Source: Sphingobium vermicomposti
GTDB taxonomy: Bacteria > Pseudomonadota > Alphaproteobacteria > Sphingomonadales > Sphingomonadaceae
Assembly (NCBI RefSeq): GCF_011762025.1
Contig: NZ_JAASQR010000004.1
Location: forward strand, 372,001-436,000
DNA: 64,000 nt
Direction: 5' to 3'
In this document: positions 7,877 to 18,124 of the stretch, one piece after another
Numbering within the stretch: the stretch's first letter is position 1
Layout of the letters: the number at the start of each line of letters is the position of its first letter
Made by a program: the position numbers and the translations under genes
Notes under the pieces: model-generated
Seen by the model: only the letters and a program-made list of their open reading frames with translations
Database searches by the model: none
Told to the model about the DNA's origin: nothing

Positions 7877-10800
7877 TGCATTTGCTGACCGCCACGCCCG
7901 GCACCGTATCGAACGGCGACGAAGCAATCGACCTTGGCCAGACGCCGGGCGACATCGTGGTGCTGACCGTGGCGGACAGCGAACTGGCCTGCCTTGCCAG
8001 CGCGGCGGCGACGCTGGGGGACGCCGCCCCCACCATCCGCCTCGCCAACCTGTTGCAACTGCGCCACCCCTATTCCGTCGACCTCTATGTCGAACAGGTG
8101 ATCGCCAACGCCAAATTCGTCTGTGTCATCCTGCTGGGGGGTAAGAGCTATTGGCCCTATGGCATTGATGAAATTGGACATATCGCGCGGGAAAAGGGCA
8201 TAGCCTTCGCCGCCATCGCCGATGGGCGGGAACAGGACCCAGATCTTGCCCAAGCGTCCACAGTCCCTCCCGATGTCTGCGACCGGCTGCGCGACTATCT
8301 GCGCCAGGGCGGCGTCGCCAATGCCGCCGCTTTCCTGAAGACCGCCGCCCGCCTTGCGGGACTGGATGCAGGCGAACCCAATGATCCGGTCCCGGTAGCA
8401 GATGCGGGCCTCTATTCGCCGGGGATCGAACGCGCGAGCCTGGCCCAAGTGAAAGGCCGATGGCGCGCAGGACAGCCGACCGTCCTCTTCCTCTTTTACC
8501 GAGCCTTGCTGATCGCCGGTACGCTTGAAGCGGTCGATGCCATGATCGCCGCACTGGAATCACATAATCTCAACGTCTTGCCTGTGCATGTTCGCTCCCT
8601 GCGTGAACCATTTGCGCGCGATTTCCTGCGGGCGTCGATGTCGGAAACACCACCGGACGTTATCCTCAACGCAACCGCCTTCGCCGCCTCCGCTCCGGGC
8701 GAGCCGCGCACGCCTTCCATCCTTGAACAGGCGGACTGCCCGATCCTGCAGACCGTCTTCGCCAGCGCCGAGGAGCAGGCATGGCAGGCGAGCGCGCGCG
8801 GACTTGGCCCGCGTGATCTTGCCATGCACATCGCCCTTCCCGAAGTCGACGGACGGCTGATCACACGCGCCGTCGCTTTCAAGGCCGCCACCCGCTTCGA
8901 CGAGCGCACCCAATGCAGCATCGTCGTTCCCCAAATCCTGCCGAACCGCGCTAACTTCACCGCACAACTTACCGCAAACTGGGCATATTTGCGCAAAACA
9001 GCCCCAGACAAACGCCGGGTCGCACTCATCCTCGCCAACTATCCCAGCCGCGCAGGCCGCATCGGCAACGGCGTCGGCCTCGACACGCCCGCCAGCGCCG
9101 TCGCCATCCTCAAAGCCATGGCGGACAGCGGCTATGATGCCGCCGGCGCGCCCCTGGAAGGCTCCAGCCTGATGGATAGGCTGACCCACGCCGACGCGCC
9201 AGCCAGCCTTGCCCTGACCGACTATCACACGGCGTTCGACACCCTCCCCGCGTCGGTGCGCGATGCGGTGACCATGCGCTGGGGTCCACCGCAAGCCGAT
9301 CCGTCCATCCGCGACGCAGCATTCCCCATCGCCGCCCATCGCTTCGGCAATGTCGCTGTCGCGGTGCAGCCATCACGGGGCTATGATGTGGACCCCAAAT
9401 CCAGCTATCACGACGCGGCGCTTCCCCCGCCGCACGCCTATCTCGCCTTCCATTTCTGGCTGGCCAACCATTTTCGTGCGCAGGCGGTCGTCCATGTCGG
9501 CAAGCACGGCAATCTCGAATGGCTCCCCGGCAAGGCAATCGCCTTGTCGGAAAGCTGCTTTCCCGAAATATGCGCCGGGCCGGTGCCGCAAATCTATCCC
9601 TTCATCGTCAATGATCCGGGCGAAGGCACCCAGGCAAAGCGGCGCATCGGGGCCTGCATCATCGATCATCTGACCCCGCCGCTGACCCGCGCCGAAAGCT
9701 ATGGCCCGCTCAAGGAACTGGAGGCGCTGGTCGATGAATATTATCTCGCCGCCGGCATGGACCCGCGTCGTCTGGAAACATTGCGCAAGGACATATTGGC
9801 CCTCGCCGCGATCCAGGGGCTGGACCAGGATGCCGGGGCGAGTGGCTCTGGAGATGACGCCTTAGCCGCGATCGATAACTATCTGTGCGACCTCAAGGAA
9901 ATGCAGATACGTGACGGGCTCCACATCTTTACCCAGTCGCCTGAAGGACCGCAGCGCCGCGATTTGATGATCGCCCTCGCTCGCTGTCCACGGGGGCTGG
10001 ACGACGGGCAAGGCTCTTTGCTTCGAGCGCTGGCGGACGACTTTTCCCTGTATTTCAATCCATTGAACTGCGTCTTGGGGAAGACATGGGATGGCTCCCG
10101 CCCCGCCACGCTTCAAGACCTCACCCCGGCCCCATGGCGGACCACCGGCGACACGGTCGAGCGGCTGGAGCTGTTCGCCATCCACCTGCTCGACAGCGGA
10201 AGCCCCGCCCCCGGCCCTCATAGCGCCGCCGTGCTGAACACCCTGCACCACGACCTCGCCCCCCGCGTGGATGCGAGCGGACCAGCGGAAAAATCAGCCC
10301 TCCTGGCCGCGCTCGACGGACGCTTCATTCTCCCCGGTCCATCGGGTGCACCGACACGCGGACGGCCCGACGTGCTACCCACTGGCCGCAACTTCTATTC
10401 GGTCGACACCCGCGCCGTCCCCACCGTCGCCGCCTGGAATCTGGGGCAGCTATCCGCAGACTCCCTCATTCAGGACTATTTCCAGCGCAATGGCGAATAT
10501 CCCCGCGCCATGGCGATTTCGGCGTGGGGCACGGCCAATATGCGCACCGGCGGCGACGACATAGCCCAGGCGCTGGCATTGATGGGCGTGCGACCGCGAT
10601 GGGAATGGGCATCGGGCCGGGTCATCGGCTTTGAAGTGGTGAAGATCGCGGAGCTGAACCGTCCCAGGGTGGACGTCACCCTGCGCATATCCGGCTTCTT
10701 CCGCGACGCCTTCCCCGATCAGGTCGACCTGGTGGACAGCGCGGCCCGCGCCGTGATGGCACTCGACGAACCGGAAGAAGATAATCCCGCCGCCGCCCGC

Positions 10801-11567
10801 CACCGCGCCGAAACCGCTGCGCTGATGGCGGAAGGCGCGTCTGAAAAGGCCGCGCTGCGCCGCGCGGGCGCGCGCGTTTTCGGTTCGGCCCCCGGCACCT
10901 ATGGCGCGGGCCTGCAGGCCATGATCGACGAACGCATCTGGCATGACCGTTCGGATCTGGCGAACATCTATCTCGACTGGGGCAGCCACGTCTATGGCGG
11001 CGGCGTGGAGGGCGAAGCGGAACGCGCCCTGTTCGCGCGGCGGCTCGCGCAGGCCGACGCCCTCATCCAGAATCAGGATAATCGCGAGCATGACCTGCTC
11101 GACAGCGACGATTATTATCAGTTCGAAGGGGGCATCGCCGCCGCCGTCGAACATCTGTCGGGCAGGAAACCGCTCAGCTACCATAATGACCATAGCCGCC
11201 CCGAACGGCCAGTCGTCCGCACGTTGGAGGATGAGATCGGTCGGGTCGTCCGCGCCCGCGTCACCAATCCCAAATGGATCGCGGGGATGATGCGTCACGG
11301 CTATAAGGGCGCGTTCGAAATCGCCGCGTCCGTCGATTATCTGTTCGCCTTCGCCGCCACGACCCATGGCGTGAAGGACCATCATTTCGACGCCGTCCAC
11401 GCCGCCTTCATCGAGGATGAAGAGGTCCGCGCCTTCATGGCGCAGGCCAATTCCGCCGCCCTGCGCGAAACCGCCGCCCGCCTGCACGAAGCGCTCGACC
11501 GGGGGCTGTGGCGGCCCCGGTCCAACAGCGCCGCCATGCTCCTCTCCCAGCTCAAGGAAGCCCAGCC

Positions 11568-11571
<4 letters not shown>
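7876..11571 (+). CDS. cobN: Aerobic cobaltochelatase large subunit CobN
   Basis: Large subunit (1231 residues) of the ATP-dependent aerobic cobaltochelatase, which inserts Co2+ into hydrogenobyrinate a,c-diamide. It is related to the magnesium chelatase subunit BchH. Length and the conserved core (KHGNLEWLPGKA about residue 548, NDPGEGTQAKRR about 580, GDDIAQALALMG near 895, DWGSHVYGGG near 1035) fit. The enzyme also needs AAA+ partners CobS and CobT (chelatase type); neither is in this window. The start overlaps the cobW stop by one base; the stop overlaps the cobO start. Confidence 0.96.
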
Positions 11572-12173
<602 letters not shown>

Positions 12174-12175
12174 TC

Positions 12176-12814
12176 GTGAGCGGACCCGCCATCACCCCCA
12201 TCGACAGCGCACGGTTCGAAGCGTTGGTGCGGGCGCGGCGGGACATTCGCCACTTCCTTGCCGACCCCATTCACGAAACCGATGTCGAATGGCTGCTCAG
12301 CATGGCGCACCGCGCGCCGTCCGTCGGCCTGTCCCAGCCGTGGCGATTCGTGCGGATCGATACCCCCGCGCTGCGCGAGCGGCTGGCCGTCCATGTCGAC
12401 GCACAGGTCGGCGAAGCGGGCAAGGAGTATGAAGGCGATCAGGACCGGCTCTATCGCAGCCTGAAACTGCATGGCCTGCGCGAAGCGCCGGTGCTGTTCG
12501 CCGTCTATTGCGACGACGGCACCGAAACCGGCCATCATCTGGGTGCCGTCACCATGCCCGAAGCGCGCCGCTATTCCTGTGTCATGGCGGTCCACACATT
12601 ATGGCTGGCGGCGCGCACGCGTGGCATCGGCATGGGTTGGGTGTCGATCCTGCAATCTGCGGGCGTGGACGCGATGCTCGATATCCCTTCGGGCTGGGAA
12701 TGCCTGGGCCTGCTCTGCCTGGGCAAGCCGATGAGCGAGGAAGACATGCCGGAACTGGAGCGACGCGGCTGGGAACAGCGCACCGACTGGCATTCGGTCG
12801 TGGTGCGGCGTTAG
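12176..12814 (+). CDS. bluB: 5,6-dimethylbenzimidazole synthase BluB
   Basis: Flavin-destructase of the nitroreductase fold (212 residues) that uses O2 to turn reduced FMN into 5,6-dimethylbenzimidazole, the lower ligand base. It starts with GTG two bases after the cobO stop. Conserved elements are RRDIRHF near residue 21, MAHRAPSVGLSQPWRF around 43-58, and YSCVMAVHTLWLAARTRGIGMGWVS around 132 onward (quoted in part). It makes this organism independent of external lower ligands and fits the aerobic pathway. It is convergent with the hydrolase gene, only six bases away. Confidence 0.93.
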   Translation: MSGPAITPIDSARFEALVRARRDIRHFLADPIHETDVEWLLSMAHRAPSVGLSQPWRFVRIDTPALRERLAVHVDAQVGEAGKEYEGDQDRLYRSLKLHGLREAPVLFAVYCDDGTETGHHLGAVTMPEARRYSCVMAVHTLWLAARTRGIGMGWVSILQSAGVDAMLDIPSGWECLGLLCLGKPMSEEDMPELERRGWEQRTDWHSVVVRR

Positions 12815-12820
12815 AGGACG

Positions 12821-13681
12821 CTAATTCTCTCCGAGCAGGAAGCCCAGCGCCAATGTTTCAAACCGCTCCTTGCACTCGATCATCGCCCAATGACCGCACC
12901 GGGGAAAGACGTGCAGTTCCGCATTCGGAATCACCCGCATGGGCAACAAAGCGCCGTCCAGCGGACTGACCTTGTCATCACGGCCCCAGGTGATCAGCGT
13001 CGGCGCCTGTATCCTGCCCAGATAATCGATCCGCTGCGACACGGCTGGGCCGCTCATTGACTGGGCAATGAACTCCAACGCCGAGCGCGTATACATCTTG
13101 CGGCTGCTCGTCATCGTCACCGGTTCCAGCGCCGCCTTGTACCGCATCTCGATCAACTCATCGGTGATGATCGATTTGTCGAACACCATCGATTCCAGCC
13201 ATGCGACGATATTCTCACGCGTGGGATTTTCGATAAAATCGACCAACCGCGTCAGCCCTTCATTGGGGAAGGTCGACGTGATGTTGAACCCGATGCCCCC
13301 AATGGTGATGTAGCGCAGGACACGATCCGGGTGCGACGCGGCCAGGTGCCCGCCTACAATTCCCCCATAGCTGTTGCCGATGACATGGGCGCGATCAATG
13401 CGAAGACCATCCATCAGCGCCACCGCTGCATCGCGCGCGACGGCCACCGGATCGCCATCGATGGGATCGCTCCTTCCATAACCCGGCGCATCGAGGATGA
13501 TGGTGCGGAAATGGCGCGCAAAGAGTGGCAGATTGCCTGCGAAGTTGGCCCAACCGGTTACGCCGGGACCGGACCCGTGGAGCAACAACAAAGCCGGACC
13601 CGACCCCGCCTCATGATAATGCAGCCGCCCATTTGCCGTTTCCAGAAACCGGCTTGTTGCTTCGAAGCTGAGATCGGTCAT
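12821..13681 (-). CDS. Alpha/beta hydrolase resembling meta-cleavage product hydrolases
   Basis: Soluble alpha/beta hydrolase of 286 residues. The oxyanion segment HGSGPG is at residues 35-40, the nucleophile elbow GNSYGG has Ser104, the acid is Asp235 or Asp236 in WGRDDKVSP, and His264 lies in CGHWAMIE. HGSGPG and WGRDD are typical of hydrolases that cleave C-C bonds in ring-fission products (BphD/XylF/MhpC type), which are common in sphingomonads. No aromatic-degradation genes lie nearby; it stands alone, facing bluB tail to tail, inside the B12 island. Substrate unknown; a general esterase is possible. Confidence 0.8.
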   Translation of the reverse strand: MTDLSFEATSRFLETANGRLHYHEAGSGPALLLLHGSGPGVTGWANFAGNLPLFARHFRTIILDAPGYGRSDPIDGDPVAVARDAAVALMDGLRIDRAHVIGNSYGGIVGGHLAASHPDRVLRYITIGGIGFNITSTFPNEGLTRLVDFIENPTRENIVAWLESMVFDKSIITDELIEMRYKAALEPVTMTSSRKMYTRSALEFIAQSMSGPAVSQRIDYLGRIQAPTLITWGRDDKVSPLDGALLPMRVIPNAELHVFPRCGHWAMIECKERFETLALGFLLGEN

Positions 13682-13815
13682 TTATCTCTCCCATATCATT
13701 GTCCCGCGAAGGACTAATGACGCGGCAGGGGGCACGCAAGACGGCGTGGCCGGCCCCCCTTTCCTTTGCCCGATGATGGCCCTATGAGGCGAGGCGGATC
13801 GGCTTGCCGGTCCAT
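13682..13815. other. Divergent intergenic region
   Basis: About 130 bases between the hydrolase start and cobalamin riboswitch 3. It must hold both promoters; GGGAGAGATAA just before the hydrolase ATG is its ribosome site. No clear operator seen. Confidence 0.4.
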
Positions 13816-14010
13816 CGATCGCGTCGGTGTCCCTTCGGGGGCTTAATTGGGAACGCGGTGCGGGAGCTTGCTCCCTAATCCGTGGCTGTCCCTGCAACTG
13901 TGAGCGGTGAGCGAGATACGGACGATCGCCTGACAGGTGATCAGCCACTGGAGCAATCCGGGAAGGCCCGTGTCCCAGCATTGACCCGCAAGCCAGGAGA
14001 CCTGCCGCCG
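13816..14010 (+). promoter_or_regulatory. Cobalamin riboswitch (rightward, corrin ring operon)
   Basis: Aptamer core GCTGTCCCTGCAACTGTGAG (about 13885-13904) and B12 box GCCAGGAGACCTGCC (13992-14006). It controls the cobG-to-cobF operon. It resembles riboswitch 2 closely in core and flanks, suggesting duplication or strong constraint. Limits approximate. Confidence 0.93.
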
Positions 14011-14015
14011 CAAAG

Positions 14016-14071
14016 GTCGCTCTTGCCATGGTCCAGGGGATGGTCACGGCTCGGTTCTCCGTTTGAGCGAC
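14016..14071 (+). promoter_or_regulatory. Putative riboswitch expression platform (GTCGCTC...GAGCGAC)
   Basis: GTCGCTC (14016-14022) pairs exactly with GAGCGAC (14065-14071), 56 bases end to end, the same spacing as after riboswitch 2. The shared TGGTCCAGGGGATGG lies between the arms. Confidence 0.55.
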
Positions 14072-14165
14072 GAAGTTTTTGCGCGGCTGCGGCTGTGCTG
14101 GCGTGCGGCTGTCGCCACGCCGGTGCTCCGCCGCCATCGTTGCTTGGCGTTCGGAGGACTGGACA

Positions 14166-15305
14166 GTGGAGGACCGATCACGGCGCGCGTTCGCCGATCA
14201 ACCGCCCCTAGCCGTGGTGCGGGGCTGGTGCCCCACTGCGTGGCAGCCGATGATGGCGGGCGACGGCCTGCTGGTCCGCGTCCGGCCCCGCCTGGGCCGG
14301 ATGAGCCGCCCCCAGATGCTAGGCCTGTGCGACGCCGCGCTGCGTTTCGGCAACGGGCATATCGACCTCACCAATCGCGCCGGGCTGCAAATTCGTGGCG
14401 TAAGCGATCACAACCATCTACCGCTTGCGCAGGCGCTCGCCGCCATGGGGCTGATCGATCCCGACGCGGCGGGGGATGCCCATGCCCCTGTGATCCTGAA
14501 CCCCGACTGGACCCCCGGCGACGACACCGAAACCATCGCCCTCGCGCTGCTCGACCGGATGGATGAACTGCCCGCGCTGCCCCCGAAAGTGGGTTTCGCC
14601 ATCGACGCCGGTCCTGCCCCCGCCCTGACCCACCGCCCGGCGGATTTCCGTATTGAGCGGGACATGAATGGCGCGCTGATCCTGCGCGCCGATGGACGGG
14701 ACTGCGGCATGGCGATCAGCGTCGAAAACGCGGTCGATCACGTCATCGCACTCACCGCATGGTTCATGACGAGCGGCGGCGCGCAGGCCGGGCGCATGGC
14801 CCGCCATGCCGCGCCGCTGCCCCAATGCGCCGACCGGATGCCCGCTCCACAGCGCGAGCTCGCCGCCACCATCGCCGCCTGCCCTGGCCGCTTTCTTGGC
14901 GCGCCCTTCGGTCGGATCGACGCCGACACGCTGCGCATGGCGATGAATGAAAAGGTGCATGCCGTGCGCCTCACCCCATGGCGCGGCCTGATCATGGAGG
15001 GCGACGATGGGCCGTCCGATAATCCCGCCGACCCCTTGCTCAGCACCGACGCCTGTCCCGGCGCGCCCGGCTGCCCCCAGGCCAGCGTCCATACCCGCGA
15101 TCTTGCGGCGCAACTGGCCCCTTATGTCGCCGACCTGCATGTTTCGGGCTGCGCCAAGGGATGCGCGCGCCCGACGCAGGCAGGCACCGTGCTTACGGGA
15201 CGGGACGGCGGTTTCGACCTGGCGCTGAATGCGCGCGCGGGCGCGCCGCCGGTTCGCACCGGGCTTGCCCCTTCTCAGATCATCGCCTTGTTCGGAGCCT
15301 CCTGA
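14166..15305 (+). CDS. cobG: Precorrin-3B synthase
   Basis: CobG, the oxygen-dependent ring-contraction preparatory enzyme of the aerobic pathway: it hydroxylates precorrin-3A and forms a gamma-lactone. It belongs to the nitrite/sulfite reductase ferredoxin-like family, with a 4Fe-4S centre. The GTG at 14166 is chosen because GGAGG lies eight bases upstream and family similarity begins there (379 residues), although the frame is open earlier. Cluster cysteines are visible in CPGAPGC near residue 297 and SGCAKGC near residue 333. First gene after riboswitch 3. Confidence 0.93.
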   Translation: MEDRSRRAFADQPPLAVVRGWCPTAWQPMMAGDGLLVRVRPRLGRMSRPQMLGLCDAALRFGNGHIDLTNRAGLQIRGVSDHNHLPLAQALAAMGLIDPDAAGDAHAPVILNPDWTPGDDTETIALALLDRMDELPALPPKVGFAIDAGPAPALTHRPADFRIERDMNGALILRADGRDCGMAISVENAVDHVIALTAWFMTSGGAQAGRMARHAAPLPQCADRMPAPQRELAATIAACPGRFLGAPFGRIDADTLRMAMNEKVHAVRLTPWRGLIMEGDDGPSDNPADPLLSTDACPGAPGCPQASVHTRDLAAQLAPYVADLHVSGCAKGCARPTQAGTVLTGRDGGFDLALNARAGAPPVRTGLAPSQIIALFGAS

Positions 15306-15934
15306 TGCCGCATGTCTATGAAACCGACGGAGCGGCCATTTATCGCCAATCCTTCCGCACCATCCGCGCGGAGGCGGATCTCTCCCATCTGTCACGCGAG
15401 GAAGAACGCATCGCCGTGCGGATGATCCACGCAGCCGGGCTGGTCGGCCTGGAAGCCCATATCCGCTTTTCCCCCACTTTTGCCGCAGCAGCCATCGCCG
15501 CGCTGGACGCAGGCGCGCCGATCCTCTGCGACGCGCGCATGGTGTCCGAAGGGATCACCCGCGCCCGCCTGCCCGCCGCCAACCCCATCATCTGCACGCT
15601 CCACGATCCTGAAGTGCCCGGCCTTTCCCATGCAATGTCCAACACCCGGTCCGCCGCCGCACTCGAATTGTGGCGACCCCATCTGGCCGGTGCGGTCGTC
15701 GCAATCGGCAATGCGCCCACCGCCCTCTTCCACCTGCTCAACCTGCTGGAAGACCCCGCTTGCCCCCGCCCAGCGGCGATCATCGGCTGTCCGGTCGGTT
15801 TCGTCGGCGCGGCGGAATCCAAGGACGCGCTGTGGCAGGTCCAGCCCGCGCCCTGCTGCATCGTGGAAGGCCGACTAGGCGGCAGCGCGATCACCGTGGC
15901 GGCCATCAACGCAATTGCGAGTGCCGCCGAATGA
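15305..15934 (+). CDS. cobH: Precorrin-8X methylmutase
   Basis: CobH (209 residues) moves the C11 methyl group to C12, giving hydrogenobyrinate. The conserved catalytic His is H42 in RMIHAAGLVG, and NTRSAAALE and GCPVGFVGAAESK near residues 120 and 163 are family segments. The start overlaps the cobG stop by one base (TGATG). Confidence 0.94.
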   Translation: MPHVYETDGAAIYRQSFRTIRAEADLSHLSREEERIAVRMIHAAGLVGLEAHIRFSPTFAAAAIAALDAGAPILCDARMVSEGITRARLPAANPIICTLHDPEVPGLSHAMSNTRSAAALELWRPHLAGAVVAIGNAPTALFHLLNLLEDPACPRPAAIIGCPVGFVGAAESKDALWQVQPAPCCIVEGRLGGSAITVAAINAIASAAE

Positions 15935-16653
15935 CCGGCACGATCCACGGCGTAGGCCTCGGCCCCGGCGCGCAGGATTTGATGAGCGTGCGCGCCGACC
16001 GGCTGATCCGCCAAGCACGGCACATCGCCTATTTCCGCAAGGCCGGGCGGCCCGGCCATGCCCGCCGGATCGTGGAGGGCATGCTGCGCGCCGATGCCAT
16101 GGAATATGCGATGGAATATCCGGTAACGACCGAAATTCCCCTGTCCGATCCCCGCTACAATGCCTGCCTTTCTCCCTTTTACGCCGATTGCGCCGCGCAT
16201 CTGCAAGGGTTGGCGGCGCAGGGGGAGGACGTCGTCGTCCTGTGTGAGGGCGACCCCTTTTTCTACGGCAGCTTCATGCACCTGCACAGCCGCCTGGCGT
16301 CACACGCACCCGTGCGGATCGTGCCGGGCATTACCGGCATGTCAGGCGCCTGGACCGCCAGCGGCACGCCGATCAGCTGGGGCGACGATGTGCTGACGGT
16401 GCTGATGGCGACCCTGCCAGAGGAGGAGCTTGCCCGCCGCATCCACGACACCAACGCGCTGGTCGTCATGAAGATCGGCCGCAACCTCGCCAAGCTGCGC
16501 CGCGCGGTAGAGGCCGCGGGCAAGCAGGACTGCGCCTGGCTGGTCGAATATGCGACCATGGCGGACCAGCGGATCACCCCGCTGGCCGATGCGGAAGCGA
16601 TCACCGGCTATTTTTCCATCCTGCTGATCCATGGGCAAGGGCGGCGGCCATGA
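15931..16653 (+). CDS. cobI: Precorrin-2 C20-methyltransferase
   Basis: SAM-dependent tetrapyrrole methylase (240 residues) that methylates precorrin-2 at C20. The N-terminal GVGLGPGAQDLMSVRA is the family glycine-rich motif, CEGDPFFYGSFMHL near residue 104 is the second SAM motif, and VPGITGMSGA near 131 is the third. The ATG overlaps the cobH stop (ATGA); the open frame upstream is a shadow of cobH. Confidence 0.94.
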   Translation: MTGTIHGVGLGPGAQDLMSVRADRLIRQARHIAYFRKAGRPGHARRIVEGMLRADAMEYAMEYPVTTEIPLSDPRYNACLSPFYADCAAHLQGLAAQGEDVVVLCEGDPFFYGSFMHLHSRLASHAPVRIVPGITGMSGAWTASGTPISWGDDVLTVLMATLPEEELARRIHDTNALVVMKIGRNLAKLRRAVEAAGKQDCAWLVEYATMADQRITPLADAEAITGYFSILLIHGQGRRP

Positions 16654-17399
16654 GCGGATGGTTGGCGGTCGCAGGGCTAGGCCCCGGCGCGCAAGCATTG
16701 ATCACGCCGGAGGTCACCGCCGCGCTGGATGAGGCGACCGACATCATCGGCTATGCGCCCTATGTCGCGCGGGTGGCCGACAGGCCCGGCCTGACGCGAC
16801 ACCCGTCCGACAATCGCGTGGAGCTTGACCGCGCCGCCCATGCGCTGACCCTCGCGTCGCAGGGCCATCGCGTGGTGGTCGCATCATCGGGCGACCCCGG
16901 CGTCTTCGCCATGGCGTCCGCCCTCTTCGAAGCGCTGGAGTCCGGCCCCGACCATTGGCGCGCGGTCGACATCCGCATCCTGCCCGGAATCACCGCGATG
17001 CTCGCCGCCGCCGCGCGAGCGGGCGCGCCGCTGGGCCATGATTTCTGCGCCATCAACCTGTCCGACAATCTGAAACCCTGGCCGCTGATCGAACGACGGC
17101 TGCGCCTGGCGGTGCAGGCGGATTTCGCCATGGCCTTCTACAATCCCCGCTCACTCTCCCGCCCCGAAGGATTTGCCCGGACGCTCGGCATCCTGCGTGA
17201 GACATGCGAAGCCGGTCGCCTGATCCTCTTCGCCCGCGCCGTATCGACCCCGCAGGAGGAACTGCACATCACCACGCTGGACCGGGCCACGCCCGAAATG
17301 GCCGACATGCGCACGATGGTGATCGTGGGGTCCAGCCGCACCCGCATGATCAACCGCCCAAGCGGCCCCATCCTCTACACCCCGCGCTGGGCCGAATGA
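16650..17399 (+). CDS. cobJ: Precorrin-3B C17-methyltransferase
   Basis: CobJ (249 residues) methylates C17 and drives ring contraction. Motifs are VAGLGPGAQALITPE at the N-terminus, SSGDPGVFAMAS near residue 76, PGITAMLAAAARAGAP near 111 and MAFYNPRS near 160, the last being diagnostic for the CobJ/CbiH group. The start overlaps cobI (ATGA). Its last 25 bases overlap the 3' end of cobK, which comes from the other strand. Confidence 0.94.
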   Translation: MSGWLAVAGLGPGAQALITPEVTAALDEATDIIGYAPYVARVADRPGLTRHPSDNRVELDRAAHALTLASQGHRVVVASSGDPGVFAMASALFEALESGPDHWRAVDIRILPGITAMLAAAARAGAPLGHDFCAINLSDNLKPWPLIERRLRLAVQADFAMAFYNPRSLSRPEGFARTLGILRETCEAGRLILFARAVSTPQEELHITTLDRATPEMADMRTMVIVGSSRTRMINRPSGPILYTPRWAE

Positions 17400-18124
17400 T
17401 CCAGCCACTCGATCACGTCCGCAACGCTGTGCGTCGTCCGCGCCAGGGGCAAGGGCGGGCGGTCGATCATCAGCACCGCTATGCCCAGCACCCGCGCCGC
17501 ATCCAGCTTCGCCCGCGCGCCAACGCCCCCCGCATTTTTGGCGACGACCAGCTCGACCCGATACTCCCGCATCAGCGCCAGGTCGCCTTCCAGCGTGAAA
17601 GGCCCGCGATCCACCACCAGCCGGTGGCTCGGCAGCGTGGGCGCAATGTCCGGCGCATCGACGAAGCGCAGCAGATAATCATGCTGTGGCTGCGCCGTGA
17701 AAGCATCCACATGCATCCGCCCCAGCGCCAGCATCACGCGCCGCGCCCCACCATCCAGTGCCGCAACCGCCCCGGCAATGTCCGGCACATGATGCCAACG
17801 GTCCCCCTCGCCCGCTTCCCATGGGGGCCGGGTCAGCATGATATGGCGCACCCCCGCAATCTGCGCCGCCTGCGCCGCATGACGGCTCATCGTAGCGGCG
17901 AAGGGGTGGGTCGCATCGACCAGATGCGTGACCCGTTCCTGCCGCAAATAGTGGACCAGCCCTTCCACCCCGCCAAAGCCGCCGATGCGCACCGGAACCG
18001 GCTGCGCGCGGGGCCGTTCGGTGCGCCCGGCATAGCTCAGGACGGCCCGCAACCCTTTCTGCGCGACGGCGGTGGCAAGCCCGCTCGCCTCTGTCGTGCC
18101 GCCCAATATCAGGATGTTGGTCAT
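17375..18124 (-). CDS. cobK: Precorrin-6A reductase
   Basis: CobK (249 residues) reduces precorrin-6A to precorrin-6B with NADPH. The N-terminal ILILGGTTEAS is the Rossmann-like nucleotide motif, VDATHPFAA near residue 86 and AKNAGG near residue 210 are family signatures. It is the only ring-building gene on the minus strand of this operon. Its 3' end overlaps cobJ by 25 bases, and its start codon (18124-18122) overlaps the cobL start codon (18123-18125) head to head. It therefore needs its own promoter inside cobL. A possible ribosome site, AGGGA, lies about a dozen bases upstream. Confidence 0.92.
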   Translation of the reverse strand: MTNILILGGTTEASGLATAVAQKGLRAVLSYAGRTERPRAQPVPVRIGGFGGVEGLVHYLRQERVTHLVDATHPFAATMSRHAAQAAQIAGVRHIMLTRPPWEAGEGDRWHHVPDIAGAVAALDGGARRVMLALGRMHVDAFTAQPQHDYLLRFVDAPDIAPTLPSHRLVVDRGPFTLEGDLALMREYRVELVVAKNAGGVGARAKLDAARVLGIAVLMIDRPPLPLARTTHSVADVIEWLDHSAQRGV

